A DNA stretch of 64,000 nt from Streptomyces albiflavescens (GCF_014645835.1 NZ_BMMM01000013.1:64010-128009); one strand, 5' to 3'; counted from the stretch's first letter, positions 25,757-34,474 are shown. Numbers and translations are program-made. The notes: generated by a model not told the origin, from the sequence alone.

Positions 25757-25775
25757 TCACCTGTCGAAATGGTGA
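25757..25775. promoter_or_regulatory. 19-bp operator, copy 1 (TCACC-N9-GGTGA)
   Basis: TCACCTGTCGAAATGGTGA ends one base before the GTG start of the truncated ABATE-type regulator. It shares the outer inverted repeat and most inner bases with copies at 27140 and 27216. The position, covering the start region, fits autorepression. Confidence 0.7.
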
Positions 25776-25776
25776 T

Positions 25777-25913
25777 GTGAACCTGAACCATGTCTTTCCG
25801 TGCGGAAATCCTGCCCTTGACTTCGCCGCGACGCTTCGCGCCCGCAGGTCGGCACGGTTCGAGATGTTCGTGTCGCCGGACCGGCTGGACGCCTGGTACA
25901 TGAAGTCCGGGAT
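25777..25913 (+). pseudogene. ABATE/CGNR-type transcriptional regulator, N-terminal remnant
   Basis: From GTG 25777 the frame reads HVFPCGNPALDFAATLRARR, then MFVSPDRLDAWYMKSGI. This is the opening of the ABATE domain, normally followed by a CGNR zinc finger. Homology ends after about 45 codons near 25913, where sequence matching the C-terminus of the opposite-strand hydrolase begins. The remaining 130 or so residues are gone. The promoter-proximal operator remains. Confidence 0.7.
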
Positions 25914-27015
25914 CTGTCGGTGTGGCGTCGGGTTGCGGCGCGCGAAGCCGTCGGCCTCGAGCACGGCCGCGGCGAAGGCTTCGGGGGCTTCCTGGGGCAC
26001 GTTGTGTCCGATGCCTTTGAGGGTCCTGTGTGCGTAAGGGCCCGAGAACTTGTTCCGATACATCGCTCCGTCCCCGGCGGGAGTGAACGGATCCAATGCG
26101 CCGTCAAGGGTGACCGTGGGAACTCCGATGCCGGGCCCCTGGGAAAGCTGCTGCTCAAGAGCGTCGTATCGCGGATCGCCCGGCGCGAGACCCAGCCGCC
26201 AGCGATAGTTGTGGATCACGATGTCGACGTAGTCGGGGTTCTTGAAAGCCGCGGCGGTGCGTTCGAACGTGGCGTCGTCGAAGTGCCACGACGGGGAGTT
26301 GAACTTCCAGACGAGCTGTGCCAGGTCGTGCCGGTACTCCTCCTTCTCGAGCCCGAGCCGTCCCCTTTCCGTGGACCCGAGCCGTCCCCTTTCCGTGGAG
26401 AAGTAGTACTGGTACCACCAAGCCCACTCGGCCTTGGGCGGCAACGGCTGCTTGTTGGCTTCCCTGTTGGTGATGAGGTACCCCGTCACGGAGACCAATG
26501 CCCTGCAGCGTTCCGGCCAGAGCGCGGCGATGATGTCGGCCGTCCGCGACCCCCAGTCGTACCCGGCGAGGACCGCCTTCTCGATCCGCAGTGCGTCCAT
26601 CAAGGCGATGACATCGAGAGCGATCACCGACTGTTGGGCATTGCGGAACGTCGCGCTGGAGAGGAAACGTGTCGTCCCGTGGCCGCGCAGGTGAGGGATG
26701 ATCACTCGATAACCCCGTGCTGCCAGCAGTGGGGCGACGTCGACATAGCTGTGGATGTCGTAAGGCCATCCGTGCAGAAGGATGACGGCGGGGCCGTGGA
26801 CCGGCCCGGTCTCCGCGTAACCGACGTCGAGGACTCCGGCCCTGATCTGCCGCAGTGAGGCAAACGATGTGTGCTTGGTCGTCGAGGGCGTCGGTCGGCG
26901 AGCTCCCCTCGCCCGTGGCTGCTTTCGCCTGTGCCGAGGGCGCGGCCCAGCCGGCCCACGATGCCCCGACCGCACCCGCACCAGCGACCTTGCCAAAGCT
27001 TCGCTTGTTGAACAT
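25914..27015 (-). pseudogene. Exported epoxide-hydrolase-like alpha/beta hydrolase, frameshifted
   Basis: MFNKRSFGKVAGAGAVGASW opens a signal peptide ending SAQAKA in one frame, while the hydrolase body is in another frame from about base 26880. The body is otherwise well kept. It shows the oxyanion motif HGWPYD, nucleophile Asp in AGYDWGSRTAD, the EH-type HLRGHGTT loop and catalytic His in GIGHNVPQE. A tandem 24-bp duplication gives STERGRLG twice. The native stop is missing: homology ends near 25914 at the ABATE fragment and the frame then runs on to 25338. Two disruptions make function unlikely, unless the frameshift is a sequencing error. Confidence 0.7.
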
Positions 27016-27121
27016 CAGGGATCTTCCCTCCGCCGTCATCGGGCAGTACCAGCCTCGCGCGATTACGGGGCTTGCGCTCGATCAGCGGCCCCGGCCTGTG
27101 TGCCACGGCCGGTGGGCATGA

Positions 27122-27158
27122 CTTTTACTGAGAGCTTCGTCACCTGTCAAATGGGTGA
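27122..27158 (-). promoter_or_regulatory. Hydrolase promoter overlapping operator copy 2
   Basis: TCACCTGTCAAATGGGTGA occupies 27140-27158. On the minus strand it contains TTGACA (27150-27145), a 17-bp spacer and TAAAAG (27127-27122), a good -35/-10 pair facing the hydrolase. A repressor on this site would block the -35 element. Confidence 0.7.
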
Positions 27159-27215
27159 TGGACTCAAAACATCCTGCCCCTGTAGCCTCTGAAAAAAGCG
27201 CTCCTTCTCCCTTCG

Positions 27216-27234
27216 TCACCACCTTGACAGGTGA
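27216..27234 (+). promoter_or_regulatory. 19-bp operator, copy 3, facing the small-ORF pair
   Basis: TCACCACCTTGACAGGTGA is the reverse-orientation copy of the same motif. It contains TTGACA at 27224-27229 pointing toward the gene at 27281. No strong -10 is visible at 17 bp. Copies 2 and 3 therefore face outward from a divergent control region. Confidence 0.65.
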
Positions 27235-27280
27235 TGCGTCGGGTGCGAGCATCGTCACCACTCAAGCTGAGGAGGGCGAG

Positions 27281-27460
27281 ATGACGCGCGCGGAGAAGAA
27301 GAATTCGGATGCTGCCGAGATCCTGCGCCATGCGCGGTTCGGCAGGTTGCCGGAGCGAATCCGCCTGGAGGACACGGTTGAAGAGAAGCCGGCCACGATG
27401 CCGGATCCGGCGAAACACGCGTACGACCCCGACGTGTGGCTCGTTCGTACCTGTCTGTGA
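27281..27460 (+). CDS. Small acidic/basic protein of unknown function (59 aa)
   Basis: GAGGAGGGCGAG immediately precedes the ATG, a strong ribosome-binding site for so small a gene. The product is charged, begins MTRAEKKNSDAAEILRHARF, and ends with the distinctive tail PDPAKHAYDPDVWLVRTCL, with a single Cys next to last. No signal peptide or membrane segment is present. The tail recalls small conserved actinobacterial proteins or peptide precursors, but I recognise no family and see no modifying enzyme nearby. It shares a control region with the decayed hydrolase and is followed seven bases later by a hydrophobic micropeptide gene. Confidence 0.65.
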   Translation: MTRAEKKNSDAAEILRHARFGRLPERIRLEDTVEEKPATMPDPAKHAYDPDVWLVRTCL

Positions 27461-27467
27461 GGCGCAT

Positions 27468-27554
27468 ATGAAACTAGTCAAGATCCTCAAGAACCTGTCG
27501 GCAGTCCTGGCTGCGGTCGTGATCGCCTTCGGCTGTTTCGCGCAGCTCTTCTGA
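27468..27554 (+). CDS. 28-aa hydrophobic micropeptide
   Basis: ATG at 27468 opens a 28-codon frame, MKLVKILKNLSAVLAAVVIA then FGCFAQLF. A basic N-terminus precedes one membrane helix. The start lies seven bases after the stop of the 59-aa gene, so both probably share a message. GTGAGGCG upstream is a modest binding site. A strong bidirectional hairpin follows. It resembles small membrane-anchored regulators or type I toxins in form; the coding call rests on codon bias and context. Confidence 0.5.
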   Translation: MKLVKILKNLSAVLAAVVIAFGCFAQLF

Positions 27555-27600
27555 CACGCTGCGGTGCCTGTCGACGGGGGCGGCCTTTACCGTCCGGATG

Positions 27601-27641
27601 CCCCGGCGCGGCCCGAACCCCGAGTCCGGGCCGCGCCGGGG
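27601..27641. terminator. Bidirectional hairpin between convergent transcripts
   Basis: A perfect 15-bp stem joins 27601-27615 with 27627-27641 around an 11-base loop. It lies between the micropeptide gene and the end of the five-gene operon on the other strand. Confidence 0.75.
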
Positions 27642-27686
27642 CGACGTGACGGCCTCCGCCTCCCGGCAGCTGACGCCCCGCCGATG

Positions 27687-30488
27687 TCATGCGTCAGCCA
27701 GCAATACCCCCAACGCCACAGCCGTATCCGGATGGCGCCCGACCAGTTGCGCGCCTCGCGGGCGGGGAGCCGCTGACTCCCACACCCCGTCGCAGCCCAG
27801 CAGGCTCGCCACCGCGTCGCAGGTCGCGGGGTGGGCGGCGAGCAGCGTGACACCGCGGCTGCCGTCAGCGCGCCACTCCGACTGCGCGGCGACTGGCTCG
27901 GGTTGCGCCCGCCACGGCGGCACCCACTCGTCCAGCATCGCGAGCCGGCCGGGGAAGATCCGCCCGGCCTCACGGATCAGCAGCGGAGCGAGCTCGGCGC
28001 CGTCCGATCGCAGAGAGGTGATCAGGGTCGGCAGCCACGGCAGGAGCACCGGGTCCGGCAGTCGTCCGAACGCGTTCGACACCGCCTCCACGACGAAGTC
28101 GGTGAGGCCGGGGACGGGCTCCAGGGCATGGACGAAGCCGCTGAGGTAGCGCGGATAGGCGGGCACCACCAAGGGGTTGCCCAACAGATCGTCGCACCTC
28201 GCCCTCAGGTCCGCGCGGGAGAGGTGCCCGAGCTGCACTTGAGCCGCCCACAGCAGTGCCGTTCTCGACGGGTCCTCCGGATGCGACTGGGCGACCGCCA
28301 GCTCCAGTTGGGTCCGGTCGCAGCCCAGTGACAGCGCCAGGCTTTCCATGCTGAACAGGAAGCCCAGCATCGCCGCCACTTGGCGGACAGTGGCGTCGTC
28401 GTCCGTGAACGCGGTCGGCAACAGGGTGCAGTAATGCGCGTATCCGGTCTTGACGAAGGACTCGATCCACGGTGGCAGCGATGGCTCGCTGGTGCGGTAG
28501 TACGCCAGCAGCCGCCGCACCCGGCGCAGCACTTCGGGCGCGCCGTCGACGCTGCGTTCCGCCGACAGCACCTCAAGGGCGCGGGTGCCCAGCTCGTCGG
28601 CGAGGCGGCGGCTGCGCAGATACAGCGTCGCGTCCTCGACGGCCTCCAGGACGGTAGCGGCGGTGGCCTGCGGGGCGTACGCCGTGCGCCGCAGGCGCTG
28701 CTCCAGGACCTGCTCGATGCTGACGCCCTCGTAGCCGAGCTCGATGAGCGCACGCTGGTGGGTACCCAGCGCCAGATCCCACGACTCCTGGATCGGCCGC
28801 TCGCCCAGTCTCCGCTCGCCCATGATCGGCCGCGCGGCACCCTGCGGCATCAGGTAGCGCAGCATCCACAAGACGTCGGAGCAGCGCTCCAGTTCCGGCT
28901 GGGAGGCGATGTCGAGCAGTGCCCGTTGCACGCCGCGCTGTTGGAGTTTCAGGTTCAACAGCGCGAGCCGGTCGTGCACGTCGCGGGCCAGTGGTGGCAG
29001 CGCGTCGTAGCCGACCTGGCCGATCCGGTCGCCGCCCATCATGATCTCCACGAGCCGGCGCACGTCGCGCCGGCCGGGCACGGTGTCCTTCTCGATGCAG
29101 GTGACGGCCGCGTCCTGGAAGTCATAGGGCGTCGGCTTGGCCCGGTCGCGCATCCCCGCCAGCAGGATCGACGTCTCGAACACCGCGATGGCGTCGGCGG
29201 TGGAGGCGAGATAGCCGTTGCGGCGCGCGGCGCGCACGATCTCCACCGACCAACCGAGCAGTTCCGTCTCGTCCAGCCGGTCCAGGACAGGCGGTTGCCG
29301 CAGGAAGCCGGTCAGCTTGTCCGAGGGCGGGACCACCGGTACGAAAGCGGCCGCGGCCGCTGTCCTCTTGGCCTTGGACTTCTTCACGCCCGCCTGACCC
29401 GCCAGGCGGTACGGCTCCACGCGCGTGCGCTTCACGTTCTTCGCCCAGACCGTCGCGGCGATCGACACCGAGCCGGCGGCGAGGCCGAATTGCGCCTCGA
29501 TCGCCGCGTGGCTGGACGGAATCAGACCGTGCTGCCACTTGGTGGCACTACGCGGGCTGATCTCAAAGGTGTCCGCGCCTTTGAGGCCGAACTCCGCGAC
29601 ACGGCTGGCCGCGTGGAAGGCACCGCACACGTAGAGGCAGTCCGCGGGATCGGTACCCGTCGCGGACAGGTGCTCGCGCATGCGGGTCCACATGTACCGT
29701 TCGCGGTCCTCGTCCACGCGCACCCGGTGCGGGTCGCCGGGTGCCAGGCGTCGGAAGAGGCTGCCGATCAGGAGCATGACCTGGCGGTAGGTGTCGTGGT
29801 CGCTGTCGCCGAGGGGCAGTTCGACGTACTGGTGCCACCACTCCGACCAGTGGCGCACCCTGCCGTGGCGCAGAAGGTGCTCCTCCAGTTCCGCGAAGCG
29901 AGGCCGCAGGTCGCCGATCTCCACTCCGACCGCGTCACCGTGCAGCGCGGCCTCCTCCTCGGCGGGCGGTGCGTCCGGATCGGCCGGCTCGGCTGTGTGT
30001 TCGGCGCGTGCGTCCCACTGGAAGACGTGGTCCGAGGAGCGGTCGACGAGGACCAGTTCGACGCCCGGCGTGTCCAGCGCGTAGGCGATCGCCTGATACT
30101 CGGCCGAAGCCTCCGTGATCGGTGCGACCACCGACAGCGGTGACCAGTCGGCCGGGAATCCGTCGACCTCGGTCGCGAACGCCTGGACCGCCACCGGCAG
30201 CCTGCAGTTGCGCAGTTCGGTCAACAGCGGCGCCATGTCCTCGCACAGCTCCAGGTACACGACCTTCGGCTGCTTCTCCCGCAGGCGACGTGCCATCGCG
30301 ATCGCCGAGGCGGGCGAGTGGTGGCAGACGGGGAAGATCTCCAGCGGCTCGCGCACGGCCCGGTCGACGTCGTCGACGATTCCGAGGAGGATGCCCTCCA
30401 GGGCGTCGGGCCCATCGGCGAACGTCCCGGCGGCCTCCTGCAACTGCGCGCGCAGTGCCTCGAAAGTCCCTTCGTGCATCCCGGTCAC
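27687..30488 (-). CDS. DUF5682 family protein of a MoxR-VWA system (YehM-like)
   Basis: The 933-aa protein has the DUF5682 pattern. Near the N-terminus are EPLEIFPVCHHSPASAIAMA, VVYLELCEDMAPLLTELR and VVAPITEASAEYQAIAYA, an alpha/beta region with conserved His and acidic residues that recalls a ChaN/TraB-like fold. Residues 250-330 include CLYVCGAFHAASRVAEFGLK. The long C-terminal two thirds are helical and repeat-like. It is the last gene of the operon; its GTG overlaps the ATPase stop as GTGA. In Escherichia coli the comparable gene is yehM. Its biochemical role is unknown. No membrane segments are present. Confidence 0.85.
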   Translation of the reverse strand: MTGMHEGTFEALRAQLQEAAGTFADGPDALEGILLGIVDDVDRAVREPLEIFPVCHHSPASAIAMARRLREKQPKVVYLELCEDMAPLLTELRNCRLPVAVQAFATEVDGFPADWSPLSVVAPITEASAEYQAIAYALDTPGVELVLVDRSSDHVFQWDARAEHTAEPADPDAPPAEEEAALHGDAVGVEIGDLRPRFAELEEHLLRHGRVRHWSEWWHQYVELPLGDSDHDTYRQVMLLIGSLFRRLAPGDPHRVRVDEDRERYMWTRMREHLSATGTDPADCLYVCGAFHAASRVAEFGLKGADTFEISPRSATKWQHGLIPSSHAAIEAQFGLAAGSVSIAATVWAKNVKRTRVEPYRLAGQAGVKKSKAKRTAAAAAFVPVVPPSDKLTGFLRQPPVLDRLDETELLGWSVEIVRAARRNGYLASTADAIAVFETSILLAGMRDRAKPTPYDFQDAAVTCIEKDTVPGRRDVRRLVEIMMGGDRIGQVGYDALPPLARDVHDRLALLNLKLQQRGVQRALLDIASQPELERCSDVLWMLRYLMPQGAARPIMGERRLGERPIQESWDLALGTHQRALIELGYEGVSIEQVLEQRLRRTAYAPQATAATVLEAVEDATLYLRSRRLADELGTRALEVLSAERSVDGAPEVLRRVRRLLAYYRTSEPSLPPWIESFVKTGYAHYCTLLPTAFTDDDATVRQVAAMLGFLFSMESLALSLGCDRTQLELAVAQSHPEDPSRTALLWAAQVQLGHLSRADLRARCDDLLGNPLVVPAYPRYLSGFVHALEPVPGLTDFVVEAVSNAFGRLPDPVLLPWLPTLITSLRSDGAELAPLLIREAGRIFPGRLAMLDEWVPPWRAQPEPVAAQSEWRADGSRGVTLLAAHPATCDAVASLLGCDGVWESAAPRPRGAQLVGRHPDTAVALGVLLADA

Positions 30489-31597
30489 GACAGGGTGGCG
30501 ATCGCGTCGCGGCCGCCCTCGAGGAACTCCGGCCAGGATCCGCCCTCTTCCTTGCTGCGCGGCTCGACGACGCCGTGCAGGTACTTGTTGAGGATGGCGA
30601 GGTCCTCGGGCTCGCGCCGTGCCAGTGACCCGACGAGCGAGGAAGCCAACGTGCGGGCAGTCAGGGCGCGCTCGCCGAAGAAGTTGCTGTGCAGGATGGC
30701 GTCCTCGAGCACGCCGATCTGTTCGGCGGAGGACAGCGCGGACTCCAGCTTCTCGTCGTCGCTGCCGGCCGCGGCGGCCGAGGCGCGCAGGTCGGCGAAG
30801 CTCTGCAGCAGCACGTCGAGCAGCGTCGGCGGTACGTCCAGCTCGATCTGGTGGCGGCGCAGCAGTTCCTCGGTGCGGAAGCGGACGATCTCCGCCTCGC
30901 TCTTCTTGTTCGTGACCACAGGGATGCGGACGAAGTTGAAGCGGCGCTTGAGCGCCGAGGAGAGGTCGTTGACACCCCGGTCGCGGCTGTTGGCTGTCGC
31001 GATGATCGAGAAGCCGGGCTTGGCGAACACGATGTTGTCGCTGTCCAGCTCGGGAACGGAGATGTACTTCTCGGACAGGATCGAGATCAGCGCGTCCTGG
31101 ACGTCGCTGGTGGAGCGGGTGAGTTCCTCGAAACGGCCGATCGCGCCGGTCTCCATCGCGGTCATGATCGGCGAAGGGATCATCGACTCCCGCGACTGGC
31201 CCTTGGCGATGACCATGGACACGTTCCAGGAGTACTTGATGTGGTCCTCGGTGGTGCCGGCCGTGCCCTGCACGACCAGCGTGGAATTACGGCAGATCGC
31301 GGCGGACAGCAGTTCGGCCAGCCAGCTCTTGCCGGTGCCGGGGTCGCCGATGAGCAGCAGGCCGCGATCGGAGGCCAGCGTGACGATGGACCGCTCGACG
31401 AAACTGCGGTCGCCGTACCACTTCTGCGGGATCTCCCGCTCCAGACCGTCGGCGCGCTCGGAACCCAGGATGAACAGGCGGACCATCTTCGGGGACAGCC
31501 GCCAGGAGAAGGGCTTGGGGTTGTCGTCGATGGACTCCAGCCAGTCGAGTTCCTCGGCGTACTTGATCTCGGCAGGGGCGCGCAGCAGGTCGGACAT
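30485..31597 (-). CDS. MoxR-type AAA+ ATPase (YehL-like)
   Basis: The 370-aa ATPase has Walker A GDPGTGKSW near residue 103, a sensor-type segment SIIATANSRDRGVNDLSSAL and the arginine-rich ALKRRFNFVRIPVV, as in MoxR proteins. An N-terminal region of about 75 residues (EIKYAEELDWLESIDDNPKP) precedes the core. MoxR ATPases remodel or assemble protein complexes together with VWA proteins, and the VWA gene lies immediately upstream. AAAGG precedes the ATG. A duplicated 14-bp sequence occupies the 37-bp gap from the VWA gene, the widest gap in this operon. Confidence 0.92.
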   Translation of the reverse strand: MSDLLRAPAEIKYAEELDWLESIDDNPKPFSWRLSPKMVRLFILGSERADGLEREIPQKWYGDRSFVERSIVTLASDRGLLLIGDPGTGKSWLAELLSAAICRNSTLVVQGTAGTTEDHIKYSWNVSMVIAKGQSRESMIPSPIMTAMETGAIGRFEELTRSTSDVQDALISILSEKYISVPELDSDNIVFAKPGFSIIATANSRDRGVNDLSSALKRRFNFVRIPVVTNKKSEAEIVRFRTEELLRRHQIELDVPPTLLDVLLQSFADLRASAAAAGSDDEKLESALSSAEQIGVLEDAILHSNFFGERALTARTLASSLVGSLARREPEDLAILNKYLHGVVEPRSKEEGGSWPEFLEGGRDAIATLS

Positions 31598-31611
31598 GTC
31601 AGGGCCTTTCT

Positions 31612-31639
31612 CAACTGGTATTAAGCAACTGGTATTAAG
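31612..31639. repeat. Tandem 14-bp duplication at the VWA-MoxR junction
   Basis: CAACTGGTATTAAG occurs twice head to tail (31612-31625 and 31626-31639). The second copy spans the TAA stop of the VWA gene. It increases the gap to the MoxR gene by 14 bp and probably arose by replication slippage. Confidence 0.9.
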
Positions 31640-33089
31640 CGAGGAACGTCTTGAGTTCGTGGACGAGCTTGCGGATGTGGCCGGAGATCACCGGCGTACC
31701 GAGGTCCTTGAAGCGCTCCCGGAACCACGGGTTGACGCTGCCGCGACCGGAGCTGGTCACCGAGCCGACCGGGATGAACTTGGCTCCCGAGCGGTGAATG
31801 GCGGCCATGCTCTCGAACAGCTGCTCGGTCCGCCATTCGTAGAAGTCGGAGATCCACACCACGACGGTGTTGCGGGGCTCGGCGATCTTCGGCTGGGCCA
31901 GCGCCATGGCGACCGTGCCGTCGGTGCCGCCTCCGAGGTTGGTGCGCAGCAGGCTCTCGAAGGGGTCGTGCACCCAGGGCGTGAGGTCGAGCGCCTGTGT
32001 GTCGTACGCGATCAGGTGGACGTCAACCTTGGGCAGCCCGGCGAAGATCGACGCCAGGATGGTGCAGTTCACCATCGAATCGACCATCGAGCCCGACTGG
32101 TCCACGACGACGATCAGGCGCTGGGGCGTCGTCTTGCGGGCGGTGTGCCGGTAGTAGAGGCGGTCGACGTACAACCGCTCTTCCTCCGGGCTCCAGTTGG
32201 TGAGGTTCTTCCAGATCGTGCGGTCGAGGTCGAGGTTGCGGAACACCCGCTTGGGCGGGACGGAGCGGTCCAGGGCGCCTACCGTGGTCTTCTCCACCTG
32301 CGTGCGCAGCACTTCGGCGACCTCGTCGACGAACCGGCGGATCAGGGCCTTGGCGTTGGCCAGGGCCACGCCCGAGAGGTTGTTCTTGTCCCGCAGCAGC
32401 TGCTCGATCAGCGACATGCTCGGAGTCAGCTGCGCGGCGAGCTTGGGGTCGGCCAGCACTTCGCGCAGATGCATCCGCTTGACGAGGTCGGCCTCGATGG
32501 CACCGAGTTCGGGGCCGATCGCCGGAATCAGCCGGCTGAGATCGGGCGTCCTGCCCGGGCCGCCGGTGCCGGTCGGACTCACGCCTGGTCCTGCGGTGCT
32601 TGCGCCGGCCCGGCCGCCGCCGCGGCCGCCGCGCAGTTCGCCGGGCTTGCAGCCGAGCGCGAGCTCCAGCCAGCCCGCGTCGGACTGCCAGCGCGCCAAC
32701 TGTCCGGCGGTGACGGTGCCGGACCCTGAGGCGAAGACATTGAGCAGTACCTTCGACACCAGGGCGGCGCGCCGTACTTCGGCTGCCCGGTCGCGCGCAC
32801 CGTCGTCGACGGGCGCGGGTGCCATCAGGCCGTCGAACTCGGAGGCCAGCTCCGGGTGGCGCTGCACGATCGAGTCGACAGAGACCTGTGGATCCAGCAG
32901 CCCGGACGGCAGACCGATGTCCTCGACGACGGCGAGGCTCGCCGATTCCAGCGTCGCCTGCTCCTCGTGGTCGAAGAGCCGGGCGAGGAGCCGCCAGTAC
33001 AGGACCTGACGGCGGTTGTCGTGGAGGTCCACCTCGGGGTTCTGTGGGGTCGTGTACGCGGGCGATTCTTCGGTCGAGTGCTCCGTCAT
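31635..33089 (-). CDS. VWA-domain protein of the MoxR system (YehP-like)
   Basis: The 484-aa protein has a helical N-terminal part of about 290 residues, with a Gly-rich linker near residue 170, and a C-terminal von Willebrand A domain. The metal-ion site is complete: VVVDQSGSMVDSM, GGGTDGTVAMALA and VVWISDFYEW. VWA domains of MoxR partners bind the client or substrate protein. The ATG overlaps the stop of the upstream 462-aa gene by four bases. E. coli YehP is the closest arrangement known to me. Cytosolic by sequence. Confidence 0.9.
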   Translation of the reverse strand: MTEHSTEESPAYTTPQNPEVDLHDNRRQVLYWRLLARLFDHEEQATLESASLAVVEDIGLPSGLLDPQVSVDSIVQRHPELASEFDGLMAPAPVDDGARDRAAEVRRAALVSKVLLNVFASGSGTVTAGQLARWQSDAGWLELALGCKPGELRGGRGGGRAGASTAGPGVSPTGTGGPGRTPDLSRLIPAIGPELGAIEADLVKRMHLREVLADPKLAAQLTPSMSLIEQLLRDKNNLSGVALANAKALIRRFVDEVAEVLRTQVEKTTVGALDRSVPPKRVFRNLDLDRTIWKNLTNWSPEEERLYVDRLYYRHTARKTTPQRLIVVVDQSGSMVDSMVNCTILASIFAGLPKVDVHLIAYDTQALDLTPWVHDPFESLLRTNLGGGTDGTVAMALAQPKIAEPRNTVVVWISDFYEWRTEQLFESMAAIHRSGAKFIPVGSVTSSGRGSVNPWFRERFKDLGTPVISGHIRKLVHELKTFLA

Positions 33090-34474
33090 TTCCGCAGCAG
33101 CCTCCCCGCACGCTCCCGCAGCACGGCCACGGCGTCCGTGGCGGCCTTCTCGGCCTTGACGCCCGCCTTGTCGGTGGTGCCCCCGGCCCATCCTCCGGCG
33201 TGGATCGCGACAGCCTTCTTCCGCACGGTCGTCTCGACGGCCAGCGGCTGGACGCGATAGGTCCCGGCGTCCCAGCGGAGCAGCCCGATGCACGCGCCGG
33301 AAGCCGCGACGGCCTCGGGGGTGAGCGGCCCGGCGCTCGGAATCCGGTCGGTGTCGACGATGAGAGGGTGTCCGGCGACGGCGAACGAGAGCGCGTCGTC
33401 GTCGGTCTGAGCGACGTAGCCCTCCAGGAACACGGGCACGGCGATGCGCGCCGGGTGCCGGTCGAGAGGTGCGGTCACCGCGTCGGTGGCGGTGGGCAGC
33501 GCGACGCGTGCGGTGGCGAAGGCGTCGGCGGGCTCGCCCGGGCGTGCTTGCTCGTCGCTCCAGACCAGGTCACCCTCGGCGGTGACCGGCATGCCGACGA
33601 GGTCCATCGAGCGGCCTTCGCCTAGGGCCGCGAGGAGCGACATGTGCGGGCGAAGCAACTGCCAGAGGCCGGCTCCCACGACCGTGTCGGGCTTGGGCAC
33701 CGACACACTTGCCCGCACCACACGGGACACGGCTCCGCCGACGGGCTCGAACACCGCGTGGACCTGGGCCTGTACGGCGGTCGCGTGTTCCTGCAGGTCG
33801 ACGCCGAGGGGCAGGAGTCGGCCGGTAGCCGTACCGGTCGCGGGCTCTTCGGCGGCGCCGGGCAGCGTCAGGAGCATCGCGCGCGACCAGAGGTCGCCCC
33901 AGCGCCGTACCGGGACGCGCTCCAGGGACGTGCCCGGGCAGGACGCGGCGAGTTCCGCGGCGAAGCCGTCGAGCAGCGTCGCCAGACGGCGCAGGGCCGG
34001 GTCCGGCAGCATCGCGGAGACGACCTGTGCCGACCCGGAGATCACGTCGTGGTCGATGCCCTGCCAGCCCGAACGCGCCAGATCGGACAGCCAGGAGCGG
34101 GCGGCGACGAGGAGATTCGCTGCCTGCCGCTCGGCGGCCTGCGGGGCCGTCTCCTCGCTGCGGGTGCGGCCGAACGCCTCGTCGAGGCGGCTCACGAGGG
34201 CGTCGTGCACGGAGCCGAGCAGTGCCGTGCGAGCGGCGGCGAGAGCGATGAAGTGGTCTTCGCTCGCGGCTCCGGCCGCCGTCTTCTCCGCCGCCTCGGC
34301 GACCCTGGCGGCGAGCGGCGTCCCCGCGACAGCGTGGGCGAGCTCGGTCAGTCCGGCGGCCTGGGCCGGTTGGGGACGGAGCAGGCCGGCGACGAGAGCC
34401 TGGTCAAAGCCGTCGACGGCCGCCAGGGCTTCGTCGAGCCCGGCGATGGGCTCGGACAGCAGGTCGGCGCGCAT
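33086..34474 (-). CDS. 462-aa protein of the MoxR-VWA operon
   Basis: The product was not matched to a named domain. The N-terminal 260 residues are helical and Ala/Leu-rich. The C-terminal part contains LLRPHMSLLAALGEGRSMDL, WSDEQARPGEPADAFATARV and a beta-rich end with a Lys-rich tail. Enterobacterial YehQ joins a SWIM zinc region to a long extra region, so this gene and its neighbour could be a split YehQ (inference). It overlaps both neighbours by short ATGA or single-base junctions. No signal peptide or membrane segment is visible. Confidence 0.75.
   Translation of the reverse strand: MRADLLSEPIAGLDEALAAVDGFDQALVAGLLRPQPAQAAGLTELAHAVAGTPLAARVAEAAEKTAAGAASEDHFIALAAARTALLGSVHDALVSRLDEAFGRTRSEETAPQAAERQAANLLVAARSWLSDLARSGWQGIDHDVISGSAQVVSAMLPDPALRRLATLLDGFAAELAASCPGTSLERVPVRRWGDLWSRAMLLTLPGAAEEPATGTATGRLLPLGVDLQEHATAVQAQVHAVFEPVGGAVSRVVRASVSVPKPDTVVGAGLWQLLRPHMSLLAALGEGRSMDLVGMPVTAEGDLVWSDEQARPGEPADAFATARVALPTATDAVTAPLDRHPARIAVPVFLEGYVAQTDDDALSFAVAGHPLIVDTDRIPSAGPLTPEAVAASGACIGLLRWDAGTYRVQPLAVETTVRKKAVAIHAGGWAGGTTDKAGVKAEKAATDAVAVLRERAGRLLRK

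Noticed and set aside
28380..30143. Long plus-strand frame of 587 codons inside the DUF5682 gene
   Set aside because: It has His/Arg/Gln-rich composition and no family motif. The minus strand matches DUF5682 throughout and has proper codon bias, so this is a GC-driven antisense frame.
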